Shown: positions 43,201 through 54,795 of the stretch, piece after piece
Layout: each line of letters opens with the position of its first letter
Numbering within the stretch: position 1 is the stretch's first letter
Assembly: GCA_961205875.1 (NCBI GenBank)
Contig: OY540815.1
Coordinates: forward strand, 1 to 64,000
Direction of reading: 5' to 3'
DNA length: 64,000 bases
Origin: Sialis fuliginosa
Lineage: Eukaryota > Arthropoda > Insecta > Megaloptera > Sialidae
Program-made: the position numbers and the translations under genes
Notes under the pieces: generated by a model
Database searches by the model: none
Told to the model about the DNA's origin: nothing
What the model saw: only the letters and a program-made list of their open reading frames with translations

Positions 43201-43773
43201 CAAAATTTTAAATATTTTTTTTGATATTAGGTTACATTACGAAGCTACGAAAAAATAAGAACAAGATATTAAAATTGGGTCAAAAAATTCGGAACATATT
43301 ATCTAGAAATCAATAATCATTTTTTTGAAATAAATTTTTTTTATAACGTTAATTATTTTTTGTTTTTTTATGAATATTTTTAATGTTCGGAGCCAAGAAT
43401 GAAATAGTTGCACACCTGTTTAAAAAAAGGACAAGCATATTCCCAACCTGTTTCTATCTCTTTCTTTTGACACGGCTCAGTTTTCAAGTTAGATGCGTGG
43501 TCCATGCTCTATGTCTATGATGTATACGTATTATGTTTTCACTGATTGAAAAAATTAAATAAATACTGACCTTATGTGGAAGCTCTTAACACGTACTTAA
43601 TGTATTTTACAATTTGGTACACGTGTTAATTTACATGAAGATCGCATTATTTTCAAACACTGATATAAATTACAGATCTAAAATTGATAATTAAAAAATT
43701 GTAGGTTAAAATTTTGTCGTGTGTTTCTAGATTTTAATTATAGTAAATTATCACAAACCGAATCATTTTCTAC
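43201..43773. other. Unassigned DNA with MITE fragment
   Basis: Contains a half copy of the 42469 MITE at about 43400-43531 (ending GGTCCATGCTCTATGTCTATG). No gene is seen. Confidence 0.5.
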
Positions 43774-45920
43774 ATAAAATTAACTTTAAAAAAAAAGTTG
43801 AACCGACTTCAAAAATAAAGCACAAAAAAGTATGAAATAATATTTAAAGAAAATTAATATTATCTACTAAATGCAATAGTTTTTAAGTAAATAATTATTT
43901 ACAATAAGATCAATTTATATATTCTTTCATTAATTAATTTTTAAATAATATTTATTTTTCGATCTTAATGAAAATGAGTACTTAACATGTAAGGAATGTA
44001 AGGATTTATTTATAAAATATTAAAAGTTAACTACATAATCAAAATTACGATACATTTTTTGATGTCGGGGCGCAAATTTATATAAGTATTTTTTTAAATT
44101 TATTATTATAAAATTGTGGTAATTCAATTAAATTTTTTTTGAGTGCGCGTGGTTTTGGTTAGATTTTAATTTCAGAAAAGATCACATATACACATATTCC
44201 TCCCATCCTTTGGTTAGTACGAAGAAGAAATTATTTTCACCCGATTTGTTTATGAACATATACATTTATATGTAGATACCAGAGCTGTTCCGAGTACAAA
44301 CATAAAGTACTCGAGTACCGAGTACAAGTACAATGCCTAAAATGTACTCGAGTACCAAGTACAAGTACACAATTAGAAGTACTCGAGTACAGAGTACAAG
44401 TACAGAGTACCGAGTACATTTTCAATATTGAATGATGAGGGAGTGGGGTGGCTAAGGGACCTAACTAAGGGTTGTGCTTATAATAAAACACTAAATTGTT
44501 TATAATCCTATTTTATTTACTTTAAGAATGACGAATTTTTCAAAATTCTCGTATGTGAGAGCATGGTGACGAAGATTGTTTACAATTGTCGCAAATGAAA
44601 AAAAAAATATATATAAGTATATATTTAGACTTAATTGTAATTATGGACATAACACATAAGTATGCATAACGCATATGAATATTAGGTACCTACATATACA
44701 TAAATATCTGCCGAAATCACTCACTATTAGCTCTAGCTCATACGACATACCTACACTATTGATATACTTGTAAGATTACTAACAAAAAATAAATAAAAAT
44801 GTTAACATTTGAATTGCAATTCAAACTTGGCTATTATACTGCTACAATGAAAACGACTTATTTGGCGCCAAGGCAGTGAATAACTAATATGTTTTGTGCC
44901 AGTCTGAACTCGCATAAAATTGTACTTAATGTGTAGTTCAATGTACTCGAGTACACGAAAATGTACTCGAGTACATCAAAATGTACTCGAGTACATGGAA
45001 ATGTACTCGAGTACTTTTTCGCCGTTTAAAATGGGTTAAGTACAAGTACAAGTACATTAAAAGTAAAGTACTCGTGGACTGAGTACCGAGTACACTAAAA
45101 GTACTTAGAGTACAGTACTCGAGTACTTGTACTCGAGTACCGCACAGCTCTGGTAGATACCCTTTGAAAAATTAAAAAGTAATGTCATTATTTTACTAAA
45201 GTCAAAAGACATTTATAAAACATAGTAATGAAATCTTATAGTTTATATTATCACTTGATATGTTCACTTTCAACTAGTGTTACTTATTGTGAGGAATAAG
45301 TTTGTTTTCTCAATTGATTTAATTAAAAAACGAATTTCGATTTTTTCATTATAGGTACCTATAAATAATTACTATCTAAAATAACGTAAGTATTGATTTT
45401 CTTTGTAGATAATACAAAATATTGTTTTGCATTTGTGTAATTTGTCATTTATATTTTTAGATCTATTGATACTATACGTTAAACGTAGTATTGTTTTAAG
45501 AACGACAACGATAGTTCCTTTTTTGTATAGTAAGTCTACCTATTGTATTTTAATTACGAAATTTACTTATTTTATAGTTATTATTATAGCTTCTTCTCCG
45601 TAATTATATTGTAGAAATTTGCGCCCCGACATCAAAAAATGTATCGTAATTTTGATTATGTAGTTAACTTTTAATATTTTATAAATAAATCCTTACATTC
45701 CTTACATGTTAAGTACTCATTTTCATTAAGATCGAAAAATAAATATTATTTAAAAATTAATTAATGAAAGAATATATAAATTGATCTTATTGTAAATAAT
45801 TATTTACTTAAAAACTATTGCATTTAGTAGATGATATTAATTTTCTTTAAATATTATTTCATACTTTTTTGTGCTTTATTTTTGAAGTCGGTTCAACTTT
45901 TTTTTTAAAGTTAATTTTAT
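43774..45920. mobile_element. 2.1 kb element with 306-bp terminal inverted repeats
   Basis: The arms 43774-44079 and 45615-45920 are near-exact complements, with TTGAACCGACTTC near the outer ends and GATGTCGGGGCGCAAATTT at the inner ends. The interior is non-coding and hosts a hAT-like MITE at 44280-45152. Confidence 0.76.
44280..45152. mobile_element. hAT-type non-autonomous element rich in GTACTCGAGTAC
   Basis: The ends are CAGAGCTGT and ACAGCTCTG, with an 8-bp duplication GTAGATAC (44272-44279 and 45153-45160). Both fit hAT elements. Both sub-terminal regions are packed with the palindrome GTACTCGAGTAC and CGAGTACAAGTACA variants. The interior is plain AT-rich DNA. Confidence 0.86.
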
Positions 45921-46014
45921 TTTTCATTTTTTAGTTACAAGGAACTACATTAGATAAAGCCGTAATTAATCATGGAAAAAAGTGTTTGCCAAAGGCGAAG
46001 CATATGTCTCTCTA

Positions 46015-46349
46015 ATGTCCGATATTATAAAGAATCTAGCAAATTTGCTAGCTTGCAAGCACTCTCAAATGCGATATCAAACTTATATGAGTTCTTTTGG
46101 AGTTTGTTGAAGACTTTGACAAATTTCGCGCACGCGTTGTAGTAGGTAAATACCAACGGTATTAAAACAGTGGTAATATTATGAAAATTATTTTGTATGG
46201 TGATAGATGCCAACTGTGTTACAATTAGTTGAAGTGTCACTACTCTAAATTCCATAGCTAATCTTTAGATACTAATACATAATTAATACCCCATTTGAGA
46301 GTGCTTGCAAGCTATCAAATTTTGCGAACTCATTTATAATACCGGACAT
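46015..46349. mobile_element. 335-bp MITE-like inverted repeat
   Basis: ATGTCCGATATTATAAA faces TTTATAATACCGGACAT. Sub-terminally, CTTGCAAGCACTCTCAAATG faces its complement. The ORF at 46025-46255 lies entirely inside it and is not a gene. Confidence 0.66.
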
Positions 46350-47210
46350 AAGTCGGATAAAGAGTTTGAAAGGATTAGCGTTTTGTGATTTAGAGCCAAA
46401 TAAATTTTTAAATAAACCACACGATGAAAAATCACTTTCCGAAATGCAAAGGTTAAGAGCTCTTTCATTAAATATAAAATAAAATTCAAAAAATATTTAT
46501 ATATAACTACTAAAACAAATATGAATAGACAGAGGTTATTATAAAATTTATTATTAATTCTTTAAAACTGTATTTTACTAGATCTAAAACCTACCTGTCA
46601 TATTTAATTTGAATTATTATTTATCATTATTTTAGTCATAATGTAATATATTCTTATTATGTATTGACTTATTCAATATGTAAAGATATAATATAATCCA
46701 AGGAATTAATAAAATTATTATTATTAATATACATTTAGACAATAATTATTAGAAAAAGCGTATTATTACATTAAATAAATAATCTCATATTCAAAAAAAT
46801 AAAGAAACTGTCATTTGCCAAATACACAAGACACCTGTCAAAATTTAAATGTTATTTGTATTTATTATAATAATTACTCAACCGATTTTAACCGTTTATC
46901 CTTTGATTGAAAGATCTTACACTCCATATGTTATGTCAGTAATAAAAATTCCACATTAGAAAGGTTTATCACTAAAAATTAGCAAGAGCTTTTGCTTTTT
47001 ATTTTTCCATAGATAACTAGAAATGTAAAATCGCGGAATTTTCGAGGTGTTTTGTTGTATATCTTCCGACTATATCATCAGATCCTGACAAAATTTACAA
47101 AAGGACCACCTGGAGAGTATTCTCTTTCAAACCAACAAAAAATTATCAAAATCGGTCCACGCAATACGAAATTATTCGTGAACATCGCTAAAAAATGAAC
47201 ATATATATAA

Positions 47211-47212
<2 letters not shown>
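46350..47212. other. AT-rich DNA, no gene seen
   Basis: No supported coding region or clear element ends. It contains a CCGATTTTAACCG block typical of degraded insect repeats. Confidence 0.5.

Positions 47213-47263
<51 letters not shown>
47213..47263. repeat. (AT)n microsatellite
   Basis: About 25 AT units adjoining the Penelope tail copy. Further (AT)n runs lie at 48119-48147 and 60696-60740, also next to Penelope tails. Confidence 0.9.
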
Positions 47264-47269
<6 letters not shown>

Positions 47270-48090
47270 AATATACCTATTTTGTAGGGGTTTTTTTTTA
47301 GGTCAAAATATTAATTAAAGAACTAAACCAATGTTCAAATCATTTTAATTAATAGCGCTTATTTTAATTTTCAACATTTTTGTCTTCATCAGAAATTAAT
47401 AATTATCCAATTTAAACAGTAATTAGTGTGACCATATGTATGTAGTAAAAGATGCATATTACATCAAAAAAATTTTTTTTAAATATTAAAAAGTACCCAT
47501 TCTTGTACAAAAGACTAAAAATATGTAAATGTGATATCCAACAGATAAAACAATATATAAAAACAATTTTTTTTAAAACATTAAAACTTAAAAATTTAGT
47601 TTAAAAACGTTAAAAATAAATAAAATTCGTATCACATTGTATCACATGTTGAAAAGTATTTATACTAAGATAAAAAAAGTTTTATCTTAGTATAAATACT
47701 TTTCAACATGTGATACAATGTGATACGAATTTTATTTATTTTTAACGTTTTTAAACTAAATTTTTAAGTTTTAATGTTTTAAAAAAAATTGTTTTTATAT
47801 ATTGTTTTATCTGTTGGATATCACATTTACATATTTTTAGTCTTTTGTACAAGAATGGGTACTTTTTAATATTTAAAAAAAATTTTTTTGATGTAATATG
47901 CATCTTTTACTACATACATATGGTCACACTAATTACTGTTTAAATTGGATAATTATTAATTTCTGATGAAGACAAAAATGTTGAAAATTAAAATAAGCGC
48001 TATTAATTAAAATGATTTGAACATTGGTTTAGTTCTTTAATTAATATTTTGACCTAAAAAAAACCCCTACAAAATAGGTATATTTAAATA
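47264..48090. mobile_element. Two Penelope tails head to head, intron removed
   Basis: Each arm of about 410 bp matches the Penelope terminal region at 60761-61260. The arms meet near 47678 (ACTAAGATAAAA / TTTTATCTTAGT). Both lack exactly the 83 bp present at 60913-60995, with joins at 47408|47409 and 47946|47947. That segment has GTAAGT...TTATAG ends on the element's sense strand, so these copies look derived from spliced RNA. Confidence 0.8.
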
Positions 48091-48384
48091 ATATCAAGAT
48101 GGTCATATATATGAATACTAATATATATATATATATATATATATATCTATGTACAGCGCATACTTTGAGACATGCCTTTTTTACTGCATACGTTCATTAT
48201 ATCAGGTAGTACGAATTAAGATCAAATAGAATTTTTTGATATATGGCCATATGTCAAGAGATATATTACTTTTACGAATGTACCGCATACTTTGAGACTC
48301 AGAGACTCAAGGCATTGAATGGAGACAGTCCCCGTTCTATTTCTATATCTATATAATGTATCTAATATATATATTCATATATCG
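48091..48384. other. Sequence shared with 60680-60765, then satellite-like DNA
   Basis: 48091-48165 is the reverse complement of the sequence next to the Penelope tail at 60680-60765 (AAGATGGTCATATATATGAA, (AT)n, ATCTATGTACA). Fragments such as CATACTTTGAGAC then follow. No gene. Confidence 0.55.
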
Positions 48385-48605
48385 TGCGCACAGTTTGAAG
48401 ACATTTTTTTATTATACGTATATCGTGCGTATAGTTTGAAGTCTTTTTTTTATTATATGTATATCGTGAGCATAGTTTGAAGTCTTTTTTTACTAAACGT
48501 ATATCGTGTGCATAGTTTTAGGTCTATTTATTATACGTATATCGTGTGCATAGTTTGAGGTCTTTTTTATTATATGTATATCGTGTACATAGTTTGAAGT
48601 CTATA
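48385..48605. repeat. 37-bp satellite, left block
   Basis: About six units containing CGTGCGCATAGTTTGAGGTC or close variants. This is the same family as 53755-54430, and the two blocks lie either side of the 4.7 kb palindrome. Confidence 0.85.
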
Positions 48606-48955
48606 TATTATAATTTTTGGCGGCAGTTTTAAAATCGACTATTTTTATAAAGAAAACAAAATTTATGTTTAAATTTAAATAAATATTCTAAAGCGATTTT
48701 AAATCAAAGTTCAATAAAAAAAACGAAAAGAATGAGCTCTATAAAATGCATAATATGGAACATTTCGAAACATAATTAAATTAATTGTGTATAGTTTTTG
48801 GTATATTATTATTTGTTTAAAATTAAATAAATATTCGGTTCTAAAACCGATTTTAAATGAAAGTTCAATAAAAAACAAAAAGAATGAGCTCTATAAAATG
48901 TATAATAAGGAACATTTCAAAACATAATTAAATTAATTGTGTATAGTATAGTCAA
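48606..48955. mobile_element. Foldback fragments inside the satellite
   Basis: Two partial copies resembling the foldback interior (TTTTGGCGGCAGTTTTAAAA, ATAAATATTCGG, ATGCATAATA). The second ends where the palindrome begins. The same fragment, more complete, recurs at 54430-54790. Confidence 0.6.
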
Positions 48956-51900
48956 ATTAGATTTTGAGCGGAATTCTCTGGGAACAGCAAAATTTTTATG
49001 CCATAATGTAGGGGGGACATTGTAGTTTCACCACCCAAAAGTCCCACGAGCTAAACCTTGTGCTAACTCGGGGAGCCCCATTCAAAGTTGGATTTTGTGC
49101 AAATATTTGTTCATTTTCCTAGTTCATAAAAATACAGATATCTCGAGAACAAAAGTAGATATCGAAAAAAATGTTGCTGTTTTAGAATTGCTATAAAATA
49201 CCCAACAATATGACTAAAAAATATTAGAACCTATACTCAAACGTTTAGGTGTCACGTTCATTTGTTTATCAAAAATCGCTGTAATTTTATTGTTTTTTCA
49301 ATTCCATACTTTTTCGTTACATTATTAAGTATGAAAAAAAAATTGTTTTTTACTTTTTGTAATTTTCATCTTATTCTACGTTTAATTTCCTTTAAAAATC
49401 TGTCATGGATTTTGATCTAAAAAAATTGTGTGAATACGTAAATAAAATTTCAAAAAAGTATTATTTAGTTTGCAAATTAAATGAATGTTAAATTAACTGT
49501 ATACGGTTTTTCAAAAACATTAAATATTTCATTAACCCGTCATACTATCTGCAAAATTTTAGGCATTTTGGAATCGCTATGAAATTTGAATAATATTATA
49601 GGTGCACAGAAAAAATATTTAAACACTGTGAACATATATGGGGCGGTTTTTTAGGAAACTGCATAAAAATTACAGTCTATGAATTCATACATGGCTGTGC
49701 TCCTTTAAATAATTCCTAGTACTATGATGTCTGTTACATCTATAGTGCCCATGCATATACGTTTATATAAAAAAAATTTCCGCGATTAAACCATTCAAAA
49801 AAAAATTACAGTCATTTTAACTTGTGAACTGAATTTTATTTTTTCGTAATTTGGTATAATCAAGATATCTCCTAAACAAATGAAGATACATGCAAGTACC
49901 ATCGCATCAAAATACGTAAAATTTTATGTGCTACAACTTTTATGAAAAGTATTTTTTGTTATCTTTATTCTAAATGGTTAATAAATCTACGCGAAAATTT
50001 ATTTTTAGAGGGACCGACGAAAAATAAGATAGTTTTGATTTTTTTCTGGCCCTAATGTGAATAATTGATAAAAAATAAGTAACACTAATTTTAGAGGATA
50101 ATAATTTGCAAGCTCTCTGAAAATTAAATTTTGATAAGATTATATATAACAGAAATATTTAATTTTAAAGTTCTCAAAAAATGACATTTTACATCAAGAT
50201 TGTTGTACAGAGTAAGCTATGGAAATTAACACTGTGCAGAGAAAAACATTGACGATGTTAAAAATTGGGAAAGATGTTACCAAATATCTATAGTTTGTTA
50301 TAATAAACAATTATCAGTAATAAAATTTTTAATTCAACCCCTATATTGAAAAAACTACCCTTAGTGTATAATTCTCAACTTATGTTCTCGATTTTCATGA
50401 AAACGGTACATCGCACGAAAAAAATGTATGGAACTAATTGTGTAGAGATTAAAATTTGCAATTGATAACAAGTAGCATATTAATTGAGTTATTTGAAATT
50501 ACGGCGTTATTCAAAGGTTTATAAACGAGGCCAAAAAACATATTAAATGTTGGTTATTTCTGAAGGGCACAGACATTTTTTTGCCAAACTTTGTAAATAT
50601 AAACTACTTATACTATTATAGAGTCAAACCAAAGTCCTAATTGATCAATGCCACAGAAAAAAAGTTATAGCCAGTTTAATTTTTAAAAAATTTATCAAAA
50701 GTGTGAATTTTGTAATATTGATATGCTGTTATAATCAAAATTTATGAAAATTTTTCATAGCAATATAAGTCTCTTAAAAATTCTGATATTTATTTGAAAT
50801 TTCACAATAATGATGGCTGTAGTTTAGTTTCAATGCTCAGTAATTAACAATTGTGTATATTAATTTATAGGGGTTTTACAGCTCTTCAAGTGCGCAAAAA
50901 TGAAAAGTGTTAATTTTAAATTCCAAAACAAAAATATTCAAAAATTGTTTACACCAAAATGAAGATAAACTTTTACATATTTCATAAAATTATTAGATCC
51001 CTTTAGTTTTTAAATGATAACATAATATCAATGTGATATTTAATCTACCCTATGACACCAACCCCTAAATTAAGATTATGAGGAATATATGAAGTTGGTC
51101 CATAAAGTTTCAAAAACCTTGATAAGGTCTTACGAACAAATATAGAGATTGTATATTTATCAAAAAAACAAAATATAATATTAATAACTACCTATTTATT
51201 AACCTTTCAATTCACTACACCGTTTTTATTGAAACTAAATTAATTAAATAAGAAGACATAAAAAATGGATTTATTCGTTAAAATAACAAAAAATTAAATG
51301 CAAAATATGTTCAACTATTCCTTATCTATAAAAAAATTTAAAATTTAATGGGAGATGTTAACCCTTGAAAGTTGGTTCAATAAAAGTTAAAACAAAGCGA
51401 ATGTAATAATTATAGACAAAATCAATGTTTAGAATTCAAAAATATTTTTTTTTAATTTTGACGATTTGGGGTATCTACTCAATTTTTTTTAAATTTTATT
51501 GATGAATTGACAATCTCTGTATTTGTTTGTAAGACCTTATCAAGATTTTTGAAATTTTATGGACCAACTTCATATATTCCTCATAATCTTAATTTAGGGG
51601 TTGGTGTCATAGGGTACATTAAATATCACATTGATATTATGTTATCATTTAAAAACTAAAGGGATCGAATAATTTTATGAAATATGTAAAAGTTTATCTT
51701 CATTTTGGTGTAAACAATTTTTGAATATTTTTGTTTTGGAATTTAAAATTAACACTTTTCATTTTTGCGCACTTGAAGAGCTGTAAAACCCCTATAAATT
51801 AATATACACAATTGTTAATTACTGAGCATTGAAACTAAACTACAGCCATCATTATTGTGAAATTTCAAATAAATATCAGAATTTTTAAGAGACTTATATT

Positions 51901-53735
51901 GCTATGAAAAATTTTCATAAATTTTGATTATAACAGCATATCAATATTACAAAATTCACACTTTTGATAAATTTTTTAAAAATTAAACTGGCTATAACTT
52001 TTTTTCTGTGGCATTGATCAATTAGGACTTTGGTTTGACTCTATAATAGTATAAGTAGTTTATATTTACAAAGTTTGGCAAAAAAATGTCTGTGCCCTTC
52101 AGAAATAACCAACATTTAATATGTTTTTTGGCCTCGTTTATAAACCTTTGAATAACGCCGTAATTTCAAATAACTCAATTAATATGCTACTTGTTATCAA
52201 TTGCAAATTTTAATCTCTACACAATTAGTTCCATACATTTTTTTCGTGCGATGTACCGTTTTCATGAAAATCGAGAACATAAGTTGAGAATTATACACTA
52301 AGGGTAGTTTTTTCAATATAGGGGTTGAATTAAAAATTTTATTACTGATAATTGTTTATTATAACAAACTATAGATATTTGGTAACATCTTTCCCAATTT
52401 TTAACATCGTCAATGTTTTTCTCTGCACAGTGTTAATTTCCATAGCTTACTCTGTACAACAATCTTGATGTAAAATGTCATTTTTTGAGAACTTTAAAAT
52501 TAAATATTTCTGTTATATATAATCTTATCAAAATTTAATTTTCAGAGAGCTTGCAAATTATTATCCTCTAAAATTAGTGTTACTTATTTTTTATCAATTA
52601 TTCACATTAGGGCCAGAAAAAAATCAAAACTATCTTATTTTTCGTCGGTCCCTCTAAAAATAAATTTTCGCGTAGATTTATTAACCATTTAGAATAAAGA
52701 TAACAAAAAATACTTTTCATAAAAGTTGTAGCACATAAAATTTTACGTATTTTGATGCGATGGTACTTGCATGTATCTTCATTTGTTTAGGAGATATCTT
52801 GATTATACCAAATTACGAAAAAATAAAATTCAGTTCACAAGTTAAAATGACTGTAATTTTTTTTTGAATGGTTTAATCGCGGAAATTTTTTTTATATAAA
52901 CGTATATGCATGGGCACTATAGATGTAACAGACATCATAGTACTAGGAATTATTTAAAGGAGCACAGCCATGTATGAATTCATAGACTGTAATTTTTATG
53001 CAGTTTCCTAAAAAACCGCCCCATATATGTTCACAGTGTTTAAATATTTTTTCTGTGCACCTATAATATTATTCAAATTTCATAGCGATTCCAAAATGCC
53101 TAAAATTTTGCAGATAGTATGACGGGTTAATGAAATATTTAATGTTTTTGAAAAACCGTATACAGTTAATTTAACATTCATTTAATTTGCAAACTAAATA
53201 ATACTTTTTTGAAATTTTATTTACGTATTCACACAATTTTTTTAGATCAAAATCCATGACAGATTTTTAAAGGAAATTAAACGTAGAATAAGATGAAAAT
53301 TACAAAAAGTAAAAAACAGTTTTTTTTTCATACTTAATAATGTAACGAAAAAGTATGGAATTGAAAAAACAATAAAATTACAGCGATTTTTGATAAACAA
53401 ATGAACGTGACACCTAAACGTTTGAGTATAGGTTCTAATATTTTTTAGTCATATTGTTGGGTATTTTATAGCAATTCTAAAACAGCAACATTTTTTTCGA
53501 TATCTACTTTTGTTCTCGAGATATCTGTATTTTTATGAACTAGGAAAATGAACAAATATTTGCACAAAATCCAACTTTGAATGGGGCTCCCCGAGTTAGC
53601 ACAAGGTTTAGCTCGTGGGACTTTTGGGTGGTGAAACTACAATATCCCCCCTACATTATGGCATAAAAATTTTGCTGTTCCCAGAGAATTCCGCTCGACG
53701 TGTTTTTTGAGTTATTTTTACTATACTAGTATAGT
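48956..53735. mobile_element. 4.7 kb palindromic element
   Basis: The arms 48965-51152 and 51510-53696 are almost exact complements of 2,188 and 2,187 bp, with a 357-bp spacer. The outer ends (TAGTCAAATTAG... and ...TTATTTTTACTATA) are less similar. No ORF of useful length is found in either arm. It is inserted in the 37-bp satellite zone. Near identity over 2.2 kb implies recent formation or active gene conversion between arms. Confidence 0.85.
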
Positions 53736-53754
53736 TTTTGGTATTTTTATTATA

Positions 53755-54430
53755 CATATTATTATATCGTGCGCATAGTTTGAGGTCTTTTTATTTATCG
53801 TATATCGTGCGCATAGTTTGAGGTCTTTTTTATTATACGTATATCGTGTACATAGTTTGAAGTCTATTTATTGTATATCGTACGCATAGTTTGAGGTCTT
53901 TTTAATATACGTATATCGTGCGCATAGTTTGAGGTCTTTTTATTATACGTATATCGTGCGCATAGTTTGAGGTCTTTTTAATATACGTATATCGTGCACA
54001 TAGTTTGAGGTCTTTTTATTATACGTATATCGTGCGCATAGTTTGAGGTCTTTTTATTATACGTATATCGTGCGCATAGTTTGAGGTCTTTTTATTATAC
54101 GTATATCGTGTGCATAGTTTGAGGTCTTTTTATTATACGTATATCGTGCGCATAGTTTGAGGTCTTTTTATTATACGTATATCGTGTACATAGTTTGAAG
54201 TCTATTTATTGTATATCGTACGCATAGTTTGAGGTCTTTTTAATATACGTATATCGTGCGCATAGTTTGAGGTCTTTTTATTATACGTATATCGTGCGCA
54301 TAGTTTGAGGTCTTTTTATTATACGTATATCGTGCGCATAGTTTGAGGTCTTTTTTATTATACGGATATCGTGCGCATATTTTGAGGTCAATTTATTATG
54401 TATCATACGCATAGTTTGAGGTCTATTTAT
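53755..54430. repeat. 37-bp satellite, right block
   Basis: About 18 tandem units of CGTGCGCATAGTTTGAGGTC plus TTTTTATTATACGTATAT-like spacers. Units vary at the GCGC/GTAC/GTGC positions. A higher-order repeat is suggested by recurring ATAGTTTGAAGTCTATTTAT variants. Confidence 0.88.
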
Positions 54431-54795
54431 TATAATTTTTGGCGGCAGTTTTAAAATTGACTGTTTTTATAAAGAAAACAAAATTTGTTTAAAATTAAAT
54501 AAATATTCGGCTCTAAAACCGATTTTAAATGAAAGTTCAATAAAAAAATAAAAGAATCAGCCCTATAAAATGCATAATAAGGAACATTTCGAAACATAAT
54601 TTTTCTATCAAAATATATGTGTAATGTTGCTCGATTTCAAAACTTTAAAAAAATGTTATTCGGTCGAAAAGAATGAGGGAGGAGAGTTAAAATTTGGGAA
54701 ACATGTTTTTGATATGTGGTTTAAAAAATAGGTAGCAAAATCGGTGACATATGTGCACCCTATTTTTTTTTAAGTACTGGATTAGCTCATATACA
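54431..54795. mobile_element. Degenerate foldback-family end
   Basis: It follows the order of foldback right halves (GGCGGCAGTTTT, ATATTCGGCTC, ATGCATAATAAGG, GGTAGCAAAATCGGTGACAT, ACTGGATTAGCTCATAT) with many substitutions. It is an old third copy. Confidence 0.62.

Noticed and set aside
46025..46255. 76-aa ORF as a small gene
   Set aside because: It is contained in a 335-bp inverted-repeat MITE and has no start context or domain.
53755..54430. Possible CRISPR array
   Set aside because: Repeats are contiguous with no unique spacers, and the context is a eukaryotic satellite.
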